From Pseudomonas putida (lineage in GTDB: Bacteria > Pseudomonadota > Gammaproteobacteria > Pseudomonadales > Pseudomonadaceae): a stretch of DNA of 64,000 nt. Where the stretch lies: assembly GCF_001636055.1 (NCBI RefSeq), contig NZ_CP011789.1, positions 186,001 to 250,000 of the forward strand. Reading direction: 5' to 3'. The notes under the pieces are model-generated. The model was not told where the DNA came from, ran no database searches, and was given only the letters and a program-made list of their open reading frames with translations. Shown here piece after piece: positions 36,586 through 47,051 of this stretch; positions within the stretch are counted from its first letter, which is position 1; each line of letters opens with the position of its first letter. The position numbers were made by a program, and so were the translations under genes.

Positions 36586-39303
36586 ATGCCAGCATCCACT
36601 GTCAAACCCACCAACCTGATCGCCCCACCAAGCACGCCGTTACAGCACGTGCGCCTGGAAAATGGCCTGAAGGTCTACCTCCAGCGTGATCAACGTAGCC
36701 CGCTTGTTTGTGCACAGCTTCATTATCACGTGGGCTCCAGCCACGAACCGCCAGGCCATAGCAATCTGTCCCATGTGCTCGAGCACATGGTGTTCGAGGG
36801 CAGCGGCAAACTCGCAGCCGGCCAGTACCTGCGGATAATCAATTGGCTGGGCGGCACCGGCGGCGCCTCTACATTCGACGATGCAACGGTCTACAGGATG
36901 ACCCTGCCCGCCTCGCGCCTGGAGGTAGGCCTGGAGATCATGGCCGACGCCATGATCAATGCTCGCCTTGGTGGCGAAGCCTTTGAAAAGGCCAGGACCG
37001 CAGTACGCGATGAGCGTCGTCTGAAAATCGACAATCAGCCGGTACAACAGGCCCTCGAAAGCCATAGACAGCTTGCTCACCAAACCAGCCCCTACGCCAC
37101 TCCCAACTACGGCGACCCGCAAGACCTCGAAGACATGAACCTGATCACGATTCGCACGTGGTACAGGAATTATTACGCCCCCAACAACGCCACCCTGGTA
37201 GTCGTTGGCGACATCGAGCTGTCTCGCCTCGAAGAATGGGTGCAACGTCACTTCGCAGGTTGTGAGGCCATCCCCCTGCAACCGACCCAGACGCCTCGCC
37301 ATCCTGAGCAATTGGCGTACCGCCAACAGGCACTGACACTGCCTAACCTGCGCGACGGCCTGCTGATGTCCTTCAATGTGCCGAGCCTGGCAACGGCAGA
37401 GTCGCCCCGCAGCGTGCACGCCTTGAGAATCGTCGCGGAATTGCTGGGCAGAGGCGCGTCGTCTCTCCTGCATGACAAACTGGTGCGCAAGCAACAGGTC
37501 CTGATAGGCATCGGCCCGTCCTATGACTACCAGGTGCGCGGCGATACTCTGCTGTCATTCTCCGGCTATGTCGCACTCGGCAATACACCGGCCAGCGCCG
37601 AAAAGGCAGTTATGGACATCATCGAAAGCGTCCAGTTGACCTCTTTCACCGCACAGCAGATCGAAGATGCCAAGTTGCACCTGCTGGCGCAGCACGCAGA
37701 GGCCCTGGCCAACCTCACCGGCCAGGCAGATGCGCTCAGTTGGAGAGTGATCGGCGGCCTGGACCCAACGCAGCTGCATGATGAATTTCAGACACTGGCA
37801 TCGCTCACCGAGCAGGACATCCAGCTCGCGATCAAAACCTACCTCACCCGTGAACGCCTTGCCGTCACTCATATGTGCGCGCCCGAGGCAACGGTAATAG
37901 AGACTCCCGTACTGGCTTGCGGCGACCTGGCCGCTGGTAGCTCTGCGCTAGACCTGTCCGGCCTGACCTCGGCGCAAGGCCTTACAGAGGCCACCCTGGA
38001 CACCCCGAAACAGGAGATACAGCAGTGGCATACCGAGCTGGGCAGCAAGGTGTGTTTCGCTCCGGTACGCGGTGCTCCTGCAGTCGACCTGCAACTACGC
38101 TTCAAGGCGGGTGCCTACCATGACGACGACACGCCCGGTTTGGCCGCAATGACGCTGTACATGCTCGACCAGAGTTGTGACCAGCTGGACGCCGCGCAGC
38201 TAGCCAGCCAACTCAAATCGCTTGGCGCCACACTCAAACGCAACGTGACACACGACGACGCCATCTTGCGTCTGCGCAGTCCATTCACCAACGGCCTGTA
38301 CAAGGAAGCCGTGGCGCTGCTGGTTGCAGTGAGTGCGCGGCCGAACTTCGAGCCCACGGCGCTGGAAGGCATACGCAACCGCGTCATCAACTATCTGCGC
38401 CGTCGCGAAGCCAAACCTGAGCACCGGCTCGATGTGGAAAGGCTTCGTAACGTGTATGACAGCCACCCTTACACGCGGGACAGTCATGGCACTGCGAGCA
38501 GTGTCATGACGATCAGCCGACAGCAGATAGTGGACTTTCACCAACGAGCCTACTGCGCCGGAAACCTGGAAATCACCTTGGCCGGGGACCTGTCTCGAGA
38601 GGATGCCGAAACATTGGTCAACGACCTTTGCCAGGCCCTGCCGGTTACCCAGCTTGCGCTTCCCGCACTGGAAAAAGCCCGGCCATCCAACCAGGCCAGG
38701 ACTTTGCACATCGAACAGCCAAGCAATAATCCAGACACCGACAACGTAAAGGTCAGCCTGGCGTTTGCGGTAGAAATTCACCCCGGCGATACACAGTTTC
38801 GTGCGCTGATCATGGCCAACCAGATTCTGGGCGCCAGCTTCGAGTCGCGCCTGGTATCCGAACTGCGCGAACGGCGATCCCTCACCTACGCCATTCGCAG
38901 TTACTTCGACGGCTACCGTGGCGCCCTGGTGCTGCTCGTCGAATGGGATATCAAGCCCCACTATCTGCAAGCATCCATCGATCTCGTCAAACTCGTGCTG
39001 CGCTGCTTCATCGAGCAAGGCCCAAGCGAGTTCGAGATGAAGTTGGCACGCAGCCAACTGTGCGGTGACCTCTTGCGCACCCTCGCCGACGACCAGAAGC
39101 TTGCAGACCTGCTGGCACAGATCAATGCATCCGGATTGCCGGCGGATCATTTCCAGCGTTACCAGGAACAACTCGCGCAAACCACGGCAACACAAATCCA
39201 GACGGTCGCTCGGCAGGTCTTCGACAGCAATCGTTGTGTCGTGACCTGCGTCGGACCCAAGGTGGCTCAGCAGCCCCTGCCTGCACTGCCAATAGCCGAC
39301 TGA
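36586..39303 (+). CDS. fused two-half M16 metallopeptidase, cytosolic, atypical codon use
   Basis: The 905-residue protein joins two M16B units. The first half carries HVLEH at residues 63-67 and the third-ligand Glu143 (RDERRL), exactly 76 residues on. The second half lacks a zinc motif but has the partner-type ELRERRSLTYAIRSYF. The halves resemble the two upstream M16 proteins respectively (YAPNNATLVVVGD is shared with the first). There is no signal peptide. The usual NAxTSxD active-site strand is GGASTFDD, so a conserved Asn is lost. Several in-frame ATA, AGA and AGG codons, rare in the neighbours, suggest later acquisition. ATG 36586 (GGAG upstream) was preferred over TTG 36544. Substrate unknown. 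Confidence 0.88.
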   Translation: MPASTVKPTNLIAPPSTPLQHVRLENGLKVYLQRDQRSPLVCAQLHYHVGSSHEPPGHSNLSHVLEHMVFEGSGKLAAGQYLRIINWLGGTGGASTFDDATVYRMTLPASRLEVGLEIMADAMINARLGGEAFEKARTAVRDERRLKIDNQPVQQALESHRQLAHQTSPYATPNYGDPQDLEDMNLITIRTWYRNYYAPNNATLVVVGDIELSRLEEWVQRHFAGCEAIPLQPTQTPRHPEQLAYRQQALTLPNLRDGLLMSFNVPSLATAESPRSVHALRIVAELLGRGASSLLHDKLVRKQQVLIGIGPSYDYQVRGDTLLSFSGYVALGNTPASAEKAVMDIIESVQLTSFTAQQIEDAKLHLLAQHAEALANLTGQADALSWRVIGGLDPTQLHDEFQTLASLTEQDIQLAIKTYLTRERLAVTHMCAPEATVIETPVLACGDLAAGSSALDLSGLTSAQGLTEATLDTPKQEIQQWHTELGSKVCFAPVRGAPAVDLQLRFKAGAYHDDDTPGLAAMTLYMLDQSCDQLDAAQLASQLKSLGATLKRNVTHDDAILRLRSPFTNGLYKEAVALLVAVSARPNFEPTALEGIRNRVINYLRRREAKPEHRLDVERLRNVYDSHPYTRDSHGTASSVMTISRQQIVDFHQRAYCAGNLEITLAGDLSREDAETLVNDLCQALPVTQLALPALEKARPSNQARTLHIEQPSNNPDTDNVKVSLAFAVEIHPGDTQFRALIMANQILGASFESRLVSELRERRSLTYAIRSYFDGYRGALVLLVEWDIKPHYLQASIDLVKLVLRCFIEQGPSEFEMKLARSQLCGDLLRTLADDQKLADLLAQINASGLPADHFQRYQEQLAQTTATQIQTVARQVFDSNRCVVTCVGPKVAQQPLPALPIAD

Positions 39304-39366
39304 TAACACGACCACAGGTGCGGTGTTTCGTGGCACTCTAGGCAGGCACACCAAGAGCCGCCGAGC

Positions 39367-40359
39367 ATGTCCAGTCTCACCGCAACCTTCAGCCCAGCCA
39401 CCGGCCTGTCAAACCCTCACCTGCAGACACTGTGGGGCCCGCTCTGGCGCAGGCTTCCAAGCCTTGAGCGCAGCCGCGAGCGTCTGTGGCTGGCCGACGG
39501 CGACTTCCTAGACATGGACTGGCATGGTCCGCATCAGGCTGACACGCCGCTGGTGCTGGTATTGCACGGACTGACCGGCTCCTCCGACTCCCCGTACGTA
39601 AAAGGTCTGCAGCAAGCGCTGCAGGCGTTTGGCTGGGCCAGCGTTGCACTGAACTGGCGGGGCTGCTCCGGCGAGCCGAACCTGCTTGCTCGCAGCTACC
39701 ACTCCGGCGCCAGCGAAGATCTTGCCGAAACCATCCGCCATCTGCGCGCGCTACGACCGCTGGCGCCGCTGTATGCCGTGGGCTACTCGTTGGGCGGCAA
39801 CGTGCTGTTGAAGTACCTGGGCGAAAGCGGTTCGGCCAGCCAGCTTGAAGCAGCGGTGGCGGTGTCGGTGCCGTTTCGTCTGGATCAGTGCGCCGATCGC
39901 ATCGCCATGGGCTTCAGCAAGGTCTACCAGGCGCACTTCATGCGCGAGATGCTGGCTTACGTGCAGGACAAGCAGCGGCACTTCCAGGCCCGGGGCCACA
40001 GCGAAGGGCTGGCCGCGCTGGAGCGCCTCGGGCCGCTACGCAACCTGAGGACCTTCTGGGATTTCGATGGCCGAGTGACCGCACCGCTCAACGGCTTCAG
40101 CGATGCCCACGACTACTACCGCCACGCCTCGAGCCGCTATTACCTGGGGGAAAACCGCACACCGACACTGATCATCCACGCGCAGGACGATCCGTTCGTG
40201 TTCGACCACAGCCTGCCAGCACCGCAGGAGCTGGCGCCGCAGACGCACTTCGAGTTGCACCGCCGCGGCGGACATGTGGGCTTTGTAGAGGGCAGCCTGC
40301 GCAATCCGGGTTACTACCTTGAGCGCCGGATTCCGCAGTGGCTGCTGGAGGGCCGCTAG
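39367..40359 (+). CDS. yheT: YheT family alpha/beta hydrolase
   Basis: A 330-residue cytosolic hydrolase of the COG0429 type. N-terminal SNPHLQTLWGPLWRR precedes LVLHGLTGSSDSPYVKGL, NWRGCSGEP, the nucleophile elbow AVGYSLGGNVLLKYLGE (Ser), the acid segment IHAQDDPF and the terminal histidine in GGHVGFVEG. Its natural substrate is not established; short-chain esters are common in vitro substrates for the family. It converges with sseA with 12 bases between stops. Confidence 0.92.
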   Translation: MSSLTATFSPATGLSNPHLQTLWGPLWRRLPSLERSRERLWLADGDFLDMDWHGPHQADTPLVLVLHGLTGSSDSPYVKGLQQALQAFGWASVALNWRGCSGEPNLLARSYHSGASEDLAETIRHLRALRPLAPLYAVGYSLGGNVLLKYLGESGSASQLEAAVAVSVPFRLDQCADRIAMGFSKVYQAHFMREMLAYVQDKQRHFQARGHSEGLAALERLGPLRNLRTFWDFDGRVTAPLNGFSDAHDYYRHASSRYYLGENRTPTLIIHAQDDPFVFDHSLPAPQELAPQTHFELHRRGGHVGFVEGSLRNPGYYLERRIPQWLLEGR

Positions 40360-40371
40360 CGCTTCGCTGCC

Positions 40372-41226
40372 TCAATCGCCAGTGGCGACACCGTGCCTGG
40401 AATCGTTGATCCACTCGCTCCAGGACCCGGCATACAGGCGCCCCAACGGGTATCCCGCCAGCGCCAGCGCAAACAGGTTGTGACAGGCAGTCACACCGGA
40501 TCCGCAATAGGCGACCAACTGCTCCGGCGCACGCCCTGCCAGCTTCTCGGCGAAGCGCTGCTTCAGCTGCTCGGCTGGCAGAAAGCGCCCATCCGCACCC
40601 AGGTTGTCAGTGAACGCTGCACACTGCGCACCAGGAATATGCCCAGCGACAGGATCAATCGGCTCGACTTCGCCGCGAAAACGCGGCAAGGCGCGGGCAT
40701 CGATCAACGTCAGGTCGGCGCTGCCCAGACGCTTGTTCAGGTGCTCGGCATCGATCAGCAGCTTCGCATCGGCCTCGCCCGTGAAGTTGCCCTCGCGCTG
40801 CACCGGCGGATCCAGGCTCAGCGGCAGATGCGCCGCGTGCCAAGCCTTGAGGCCGCCGTCGAGGATGAACACCGCGTTGCGCTTGCCCAGCCAGGCCAGC
40901 AACCACCAGGCGCGGGCAGCGAAGGCACCGGGACCGTCGTCGTACAGCACCACCTGGCTGTCATTGTCCAGGCCCCACTCGCGCAGGCGCTCGACCAGAC
41001 GGCGCGGCTCAGGCAATGGATGACGCCCAGTCTGCCCCTTGACCACAGGCCCGCTCAGGTCGCGCTCCAGGTCCGCGAAATGCGCACCGGCGATATGCCC
41101 CCCGGCATAGCTGCGCTGGCCGTAATCCACGTCTTCCAGGGCAAAGCGACAGTCGAGGATCACCAGCCCCGGCGAGTCCAGACGCTCGGCCAGCTGCTGC
41201 GGGGTGATCAGTTGCGCAAGGGGCAT
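40372..41226 (-). CDS. sseA: sulfurtransferase, 3-mercaptopyruvate/thiosulfate type
   Basis: Two rhodanese domains in 284 residues. The N-terminal one is inactive (YDDGPGAFAARAWW) and the C-terminal one has the active loop CGSGVTA, whose composition is typical of 3-mercaptopyruvate sulfurtransferases rather than thiosulfate rhodaneses (CRxGxR). Structural segments HIAGAHFADLERDLSG and HIPGAQCAAF are conserved. It is cytosolic and lies downstream of the TetR gene in the same direction. Confidence 0.91.
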   Translation of the reverse strand: MPLAQLITPQQLAERLDSPGLVILDCRFALEDVDYGQRSYAGGHIAGAHFADLERDLSGPVVKGQTGRHPLPEPRRLVERLREWGLDNDSQVVLYDDGPGAFAARAWWLLAWLGKRNAVFILDGGLKAWHAAHLPLSLDPPVQREGNFTGEADAKLLIDAEHLNKRLGSADLTLIDARALPRFRGEVEPIDPVAGHIPGAQCAAFTDNLGADGRFLPAEQLKQRFAEKLAGRAPEQLVAYCGSGVTACHNLFALALAGYPLGRLYAGSWSEWINDSRHGVATGD

Positions 41227-41260
41227 GACAATCTCCTATCGATGGCACGAAAGGCCCGGA

Positions 41261-41965
41261 TCAGTGTTCCAGGGCCTGATTGAACGGAACATGAAATTCA
41301 TCGCATAGCGCATCCACGGCAGCGCGGGAGCCAGCGGTGACGAACCCCAGCTCCAGCACCAATACCTGATAGACGCCACGCTTGAAGGCTTCTTCACCCA
41401 TATGCGCAGAGTGCTCGCGGGTGGTGCTGAGAAAACGCACCCAGGAGGTGAGCACGATCCAGGCATTGATGGTCAGCGACTCGATCTGGGTCGGCAGCAT
41501 GTCCAGGATGCCCGCTTCGACGAAGCCACGATAGATCGCCTGGCCCTGCTGCAGGCACCGCTGGGAGAAACGCCGATAACGTGCGGCCAGCTCCGGATCA
41601 CTCTCCAGCAGATGCTCGAGATCGCGGTGCAGGAAGCGGTAGTTCCACATCGCTGCAAGCAGTGCCTTGAGGTAGAAGCGCTTGTCCTCGACCGTGGCTG
41701 CTCGGCCTTGGGGCGGGCGCAGGAAGCTGTCCACCAGCTCTTCGTACTGGCTGAACAGCAACGCGATGATCGCCTGCTTGTTGGGGAAGTGGTAGTACAG
41801 GTTTCCGGGAGAGATTTCCATGAACGCGGCAATGTGATTGGTGCTGACGCTGCGCTCGCCTTGCTGGTTGAACAGTTCGAGGCTGCTTTGCACGATGCGC
41901 TCACGGGTCTTCATGCGCGGGGCCATGCGGGTATCCAGGTCTGCGGGCTTCGGATGACGAGCCAT
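41261..41965 (-). CDS. TetR family transcriptional regulator
   Basis: A 234-residue repressor-type protein. The N-terminal HTH is TRERIVQSSLELFNQQG..STNHIAAFMEISPGNLYYHFPNKQAI, followed by an all-helical ligand domain. It is divergent from the aldehyde dehydrogenase at 42066, so that gene is its likely target. The intergenic stretch holds nested dyads (GGTGCACC at 41987-41994 inside GGCGG..CCGCC) that could be its operator. The start at 41965 was chosen; ATG 42001 would place those dyads inside the gene. Confidence 0.88.
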   Translation of the reverse strand: MARHPKPADLDTRMAPRMKTRERIVQSSLELFNQQGERSVSTNHIAAFMEISPGNLYYHFPNKQAIIALLFSQYEELVDSFLRPPQGRAATVEDKRFYLKALLAAMWNYRFLHRDLEHLLESDPELAARYRRFSQRCLQQGQAIYRGFVEAGILDMLPTQIESLTINAWIVLTSWVRFLSTTREHSAHMGEEAFKRGVYQVLVLELGFVTAGSRAAVDALCDEFHVPFNQALEH

Positions 41966-42003
41966 CTTACGGTTTATTCCACGGGCGGTGCACCCCGCCA
42001 ACG

Positions 42004-42033
42004 TTCACAGAGCAAGGCCGATTAGAGTATAAG
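42004..42033 (+). promoter_or_regulatory. candidate sigma-70 promoter of the aldehyde dehydrogenase gene
   Basis: TTCACA (42004-42009) and TATAAG (42028-42033) are separated by 18 bases, 32 bases before the ATG. The dyad GGTGCACC lies just upstream of the -35. Confidence 0.45.
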
Positions 42034-42065
42034 CTCGACAACTCGCCCCTCTGCGCGGAGCTGCC

Positions 42066-43496
42066 ATGCGTTCGTCCACAGCCAAGCCTCTTGAGCCATC
42101 CGACCTTGTTCTCGAGCGGTTGTTCACCGCGCAACGTCAGGCCTTCGCAGCCAATCCCATGCCACCCGCCGCGCAGCGCATCCAGTGGCTGAAGCGCCTG
42201 CGTGAAGCCCTGGTTGCACAGCAACAGGCGCTGATCGAGGCCATCGATGCGGACTTCGGCGGGCGCAGCGCCGATGAAACCCTGCTGGCCGAGCTGCTGC
42301 CGTCAGTGCAGGGCCTGCGCCATGCCGAGCGCCATGTGCGGCACTGGATGAAACCTGCCCGGCGCCGCGTTGGCCTGGCCTTCCAGCCGGCCAGCGCGCG
42401 CGTGCTGGCGCAACCTCTGGGGGTGGTGGGCATCATCGTGCCGTGGAACTACCCGCTGTTTCTGGCTATCGGCCCGTTGACCGGTGCCCTGGCGGCGGGT
42501 AACCGAGTCATGCTCAAGCTCAGCGAAGCCACGCCGCGCGCCGGCGAAGCCCTCAAGCGGTTACTCGAGCAGGTATTCCCCGCCGATCTCGTCTGCGTTG
42601 TGCTGGGCGAGGTCGAAGTCGGCCAGGCCTTTGCCCGCCTGCCCTTCGACCACTTGCTGTTCACCGGCGCCACCAGCATCGGCCGCCAGGTCATGCTGGC
42701 CGCTGCACACAACCTCACGCCGGTCACGCTCGAGCTGGGCGGAAAGTCGCCAGCCATCGTCTCCCACGACGTGCCACTGGCCACTGCCGCCGAGCGCATC
42801 GCCTTCGGCAAGACCCTCAATGCCGGGCAGACCTGCGTGGCTCCCGATTACGTGCTGGTCCCGCGTCAGCGTCTGGACGACTTCGCCCAGGCCTATCGAC
42901 GGGCGGTGCAGCGCCTCTTCCCACGCATCGCAGACAACGCCGACTACAGCGCGATCATCAATTCGCGCCAGTTGCAGCGCCTCGAACGCCTGCTCGCCGA
43001 CGCCCGTGACAAAGGCGCCCAAGTGCTCGACCTGTACCCCGACGAGCCGCGCCAGGGCCGCAGGCTGCCACCCCATCTACTGCTCGATGTAAACGACAAC
43101 ATGCAGGTGATGCAGGACGAGATCTTCGGCCCATTGCTGCCGCTGGTCGCCTATGACGAGCTGGATGACGCGCTGGCCTACATCAATCAGCGCCCACGCC
43201 CGCTGGCGCTGTACTACTTCGGTTACGACCGTAGCCAACAGGCGCGTGTGCTGCAGCACACCCACTCCGGCGGCGTATGCCTGAACGACACCCTGCTGCA
43301 CGTTGCCCAGGACGACTTGCCCTTCGGCGGCATCGGCCCCTCTGGCATGGGCCACTACCATGGTCGCGAAGGTTTCCAGACCTTCAGCAAGGCCAAGGCG
43401 GTACTGGCCAAACAGCGCATCAACGCCGCCCGGCTGATCTACCCGCCTTACGGAAAAGCCCTGCAGCGCCTGGTATACAAGCTGTTCATCCGCTGA
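42066..43496 (+). CDS. calB: coniferyl aldehyde dehydrogenase
   Basis: An NAD(P)-dependent aldehyde dehydrogenase of 476 residues oxidising coniferyl-type aldehydes to acids (ferulate route). It has VVGIIVPWNYPLFLAIGPL, the general-base segment TLELGGKSPAIV and the catalytic Cys in NAGQTCVAPDY, then MQDEIFGPLLPL. The C-terminal membrane-proximal tail (LIYPPYGKALQRLVYKLFIR) is typical of the short, fatty-aldehyde-like ALDH3 group. The exact aldehyde is inferred from family naming. A TetR regulator is divergent. Confidence 0.88.
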   Translation: MRSSTAKPLEPSDLVLERLFTAQRQAFAANPMPPAAQRIQWLKRLREALVAQQQALIEAIDADFGGRSADETLLAELLPSVQGLRHAERHVRHWMKPARRRVGLAFQPASARVLAQPLGVVGIIVPWNYPLFLAIGPLTGALAAGNRVMLKLSEATPRAGEALKRLLEQVFPADLVCVVLGEVEVGQAFARLPFDHLLFTGATSIGRQVMLAAAHNLTPVTLELGGKSPAIVSHDVPLATAAERIAFGKTLNAGQTCVAPDYVLVPRQRLDDFAQAYRRAVQRLFPRIADNADYSAIINSRQLQRLERLLADARDKGAQVLDLYPDEPRQGRRLPPHLLLDVNDNMQVMQDEIFGPLLPLVAYDELDDALAYINQRPRPLALYYFGYDRSQQARVLQHTHSGGVCLNDTLLHVAQDDLPFGGIGPSGMGHYHGREGFQTFSKAKAVLAKQRINAARLIYPPYGKALQRLVYKLFIR

Positions 43497-43509
43497 GCGC
43501 AGAGCGTGC

Positions 43510-43539
43510 ATGACAGCCAATAGCCGCACTGTCTATAGT
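43510..43539 (+). promoter_or_regulatory. candidate sigma-70 promoter of coaD
   Basis: ATGACA (43510-43515) and TATAGT (43534-43539), spacing 18, lie about 87 bases before the coaD ATG, in the gap after calB. Confidence 0.45.
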
Positions 43540-43559
43540 GCCATCTTCCGGTCGCATGA

Positions 43560-44105
<546 letters not shown>

Positions 44106-44199
44106 TCGCAGCGGCCTGAGTTCGGCTTTGTACGCCACGTCGCCAAGCGGCACTTGCGCGACAAAGCCTCGCGCCCGCGTGCACTGCGGGCGTTAATGC

Positions 44200-44213
44200 G
44201 GCACAATTGTGCC
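44200..44213. promoter_or_regulatory. perfect 14-bp palindrome upstream of ferredoxin gene
   Basis: GGCACAATTGTGCC, 47 bases before the ATG of the ferredoxin gene, is a candidate operator. A separate 7-bp hairpin, CGCCCGC/GCGGGCG (44172-44192), just upstream could terminate coaD transcripts, but it has only a weak T-rich tail. Confidence 0.35.
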
Positions 44214-44224
44214 CATTGCTTTGA

Positions 44225-44511
<287 letters not shown>

Positions 44512-44512
<1 letters not shown>

Positions 44513-46194
44513 TGCCGTTCGTCGCCGCGATTCGCCGCGCATGGCTCGGCGCCGCACTGGCGCTGCTGGCTACCGCCGCCCTGGCGGACGGGCCCGGGCG
44601 CACTGCCATTGCCAGCCCCCATGCCGAGGCCACGGCAGCGGCGCGACAAGTTCTGGAACAGGGCGGCAACGCCTTCGATGCCGCCATCGCCATCAGCGCC
44701 ACGCTGGCGGTGGTCGAGCCCTATGGTTCGGGGTTGGGCGGCGGCGGCTTCTTCCTGCTGCGCGAACAGTCCGATACTGCGCACTACCGCTTCCTGGATG
44801 CCCGCGAGCGCGCGCCAGGTGCCGCCACCCCGGACATGTACCTGGAAGACGGCAAGGTCCGGCAGGGGCTTTCGATCAACGGTGCGCTGGCGGCCGCCAT
44901 CCCGGGTCTGCCCCAGGCCCTGGCAGACCTCGCTGCAACCCACGGCAAATTGCCGCTCAGGGACAGCCTCGCGCCAGCCATCCGTCTCGCCAACCAAGGC
45001 TTTGCCGTCGACCGCATCTACCGCGATCGCGCGACCATGCGCCTGAACGCGCTGCGTGACGACCCGGAAAGCGCCCGGCTGTTCCTGCGCGAGAACCAGG
45101 TCCCTGCACTGGGTACCCTGATCCGCCAGCCGGAACTGGCCGCAACGCTGCAGGCGATGGCGGATCAGGGGCGGGACGGCTTCTACCGCGGGGCGGTTGG
45201 CCGCAAGCTCGTCGAGGGTGTGCGCCGCGCTGGCGGTGTCTGGACCCTCGACGATCTCGCAGGCTACCGCACGGCCTGGCGCCAGCCACTGCGCTATCCG
45301 CTGGCAGGCCAGCGCGAACTGATCAGCAGCCCACCGCCGTCTGCCGGCGGCGTGGCCTTGGCCCAGAGCCTGGCGATGCTCCAGCGCCTGCCGTGGCAGG
45401 GCGCAGAGCCCGTGCAACGCACTCACTACGTGGTAGAAGTCCTACGCCGCGCCTACCGCGATCGCGGCTTGCTCGGCGACCCGGACTACGTCACCAACCC
45501 CATCAACCGCCTCCTGGCGCGCCAGTACCTGAGCGGGCTCGCCGACAGCATCGACGTGCACGATGCCACGCCCAGCAGCGCCCTGCCCCCCGCACCCACG
45601 TGGCGCGAGGGCGACCACACCACCCACTTCAGCGTGATCGACGCTGCGGGCAATGCCGTATCGGCCACACTGTCGGTCAACCTGCCCTTTGGCGCAGCCT
45701 TTACCGTACCCGGCAGCGGCGTGGTGCTGAACAACGAGATGGACGATTTCGCCGCCGACCCCACTGGCAGCAACAGCTACGGCCTGGCCGGCAGCCAGGC
45801 CAATGCGGTGGCCGCGGGCAAGCGCCCGCTGTCGAGCATGAGCCCAAGCTTCATCGAGAGCCCGTCACAGTTCGCCAGCTTCGGCACGCCCGGCGGTAGC
45901 CGGATCCCGAGCATGGTGCTGCTGTCGATGCTCGGCTTTCTCGAAGGGCGACCAGTGAGCGAATGGCCAGCGATCCCGCGCTATCACCATCAGTACCTGC
46001 CAGATGTGATCGAGCACGAGCCCAACACCTTCGACGATGAGCAGAAAGCCGCGCTGCGTGCACGCGGGTACGCGCTCAAGGACGTGCAGCGCAGCTATGG
46101 GAACCAGCAGGTGTTGTACTGGGACAAACGGGCCGGGACGCTCGAGGCAGCCAGCGACCCGCGTGGTGTCGGTGAGGCCGCAGTGCTGGAGTGA
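44512..46194 (+). CDS. ggt: gamma-glutamyltransferase
   Basis: A periplasmic Ntn-hydrolase that cleaves or transfers the gamma-glutamyl group of glutathione. Its signal peptide ends near ATAALADG. The propeptide is cut before the nucleophilic Thr in DHTTHFSVID, and the gamma-glutamyl site has the segment SGVVLNNEMDDF and the SSMSPS loop. It has 560 residues. It is coupled to the ferredoxin gene by an overlapping stop and start, an arrangement with no obvious functional link. Confidence 0.94.
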
Positions 46195-46235
46195 CCATCA
46201 AAGCTGGCGGCAAATGGGTGTTCGCAGAACGACTA

Positions 46236-47048
46236 TCAGCGCTGACAGCGCGGGCAGAACACGCTTGCGCGCTGCCCCAGCTTCACGTCCCGCAGCTCCG
46301 TCCCGCACACCTTGCAAGCCTCGCCACCCCGTCCATAGACGAACAACTCCTGCTGGAAGTACCCCGGCTGCCCATCGCCGCCGATAAAGTCGCGCAACGT
46401 GGTGCCACCACGTTCGATGGCCGCCGCCAGCACGCGCTTGATCTCGATCGCCAGCTTCAGATAACGCGCCCGGCTGATCCCGCCCGCTTCACGGCGTGGA
46501 TCGATACCCGCAGCAAACAGCGCCTCGGTAGCGTAGATGTTGCCCACCCCCACCACCACGGCGTTGTCCATGATGAACGGCTTGACCGCCATCGACCGCC
46601 CGCGTGACAGCTGGAACAACCGCTCGCCGTCGAACAGGTCGGTCAACGGCTCAGGCCCAAGGCGCACCAGCAGTTCGTGACCGAGCGGATCCTGGCTCCA
46701 GAGCATGGCGCCGAATCGACGCGGGTCGGTGTAGCGCAGCATCAACCCCGACTCCAGCTCGATGTCCACATGCTCATGCTTGGCCGCCGGCAGCCCGAGC
46801 TCGACCAGCCGCAGGTTGCCAGACATCCCCAGGTGGCTGATCAAGGTGCCCACCTCGGCGTTGATCAGCAGGTACTTGGCCCGCCGCTCGACGCTGACGA
46901 TGCGCTGCCCCGACAGGCGCACATCCAGATCCTCGGGGATCGGCCAGCGCAGGCGCCGGTCACGCACCACCACGCGGCTGACGCGCTGGCCTTCCAGGTA
47001 CGGCGCGATCCCGCGCCGTGTGGTCTCGACTTCTGGCAACTCAGGCAT
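46236..47048 (-). CDS. mutM: formamidopyrimidine-DNA glycosylase
   Basis: It excises 8-oxoguanine and formamidopyrimidines. The N-terminal [13 protein letters not shown] provides the catalytic proline and Glu. The H2TH region and lysine are in HLGMSGNLR. The C-terminal zinc finger is [14 protein letters not shown] then CPRCQR. It has 270 residues. The HDOD gene lies three bases upstream on the same strand. Confidence 0.97.
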   Translation of the reverse strand: MPELPEVETTRRGIAPYLEGQRVSRVVVRDRRLRWPIPEDLDVRLSGQRIVSVERRAKYLLINAEVGTLISHLGMSGNLRLVELGLPAAKHEHVDIELESGLMLRYTDPRRFGAMLWSQDPLGHELLVRLGPEPLTDLFDGERLFQLSRGRSMAVKPFIMDNAVVVGVGNIYATEALFAAGIDPRREAGGISRARYLKLAIEIKRVLAAAIERGGTTLRDFIGGDGQPGYFQQELFVYGRGGEACKVCGTELRDVKLGQRASVFCPRCQR

Positions 47049-47051
47049 GGA

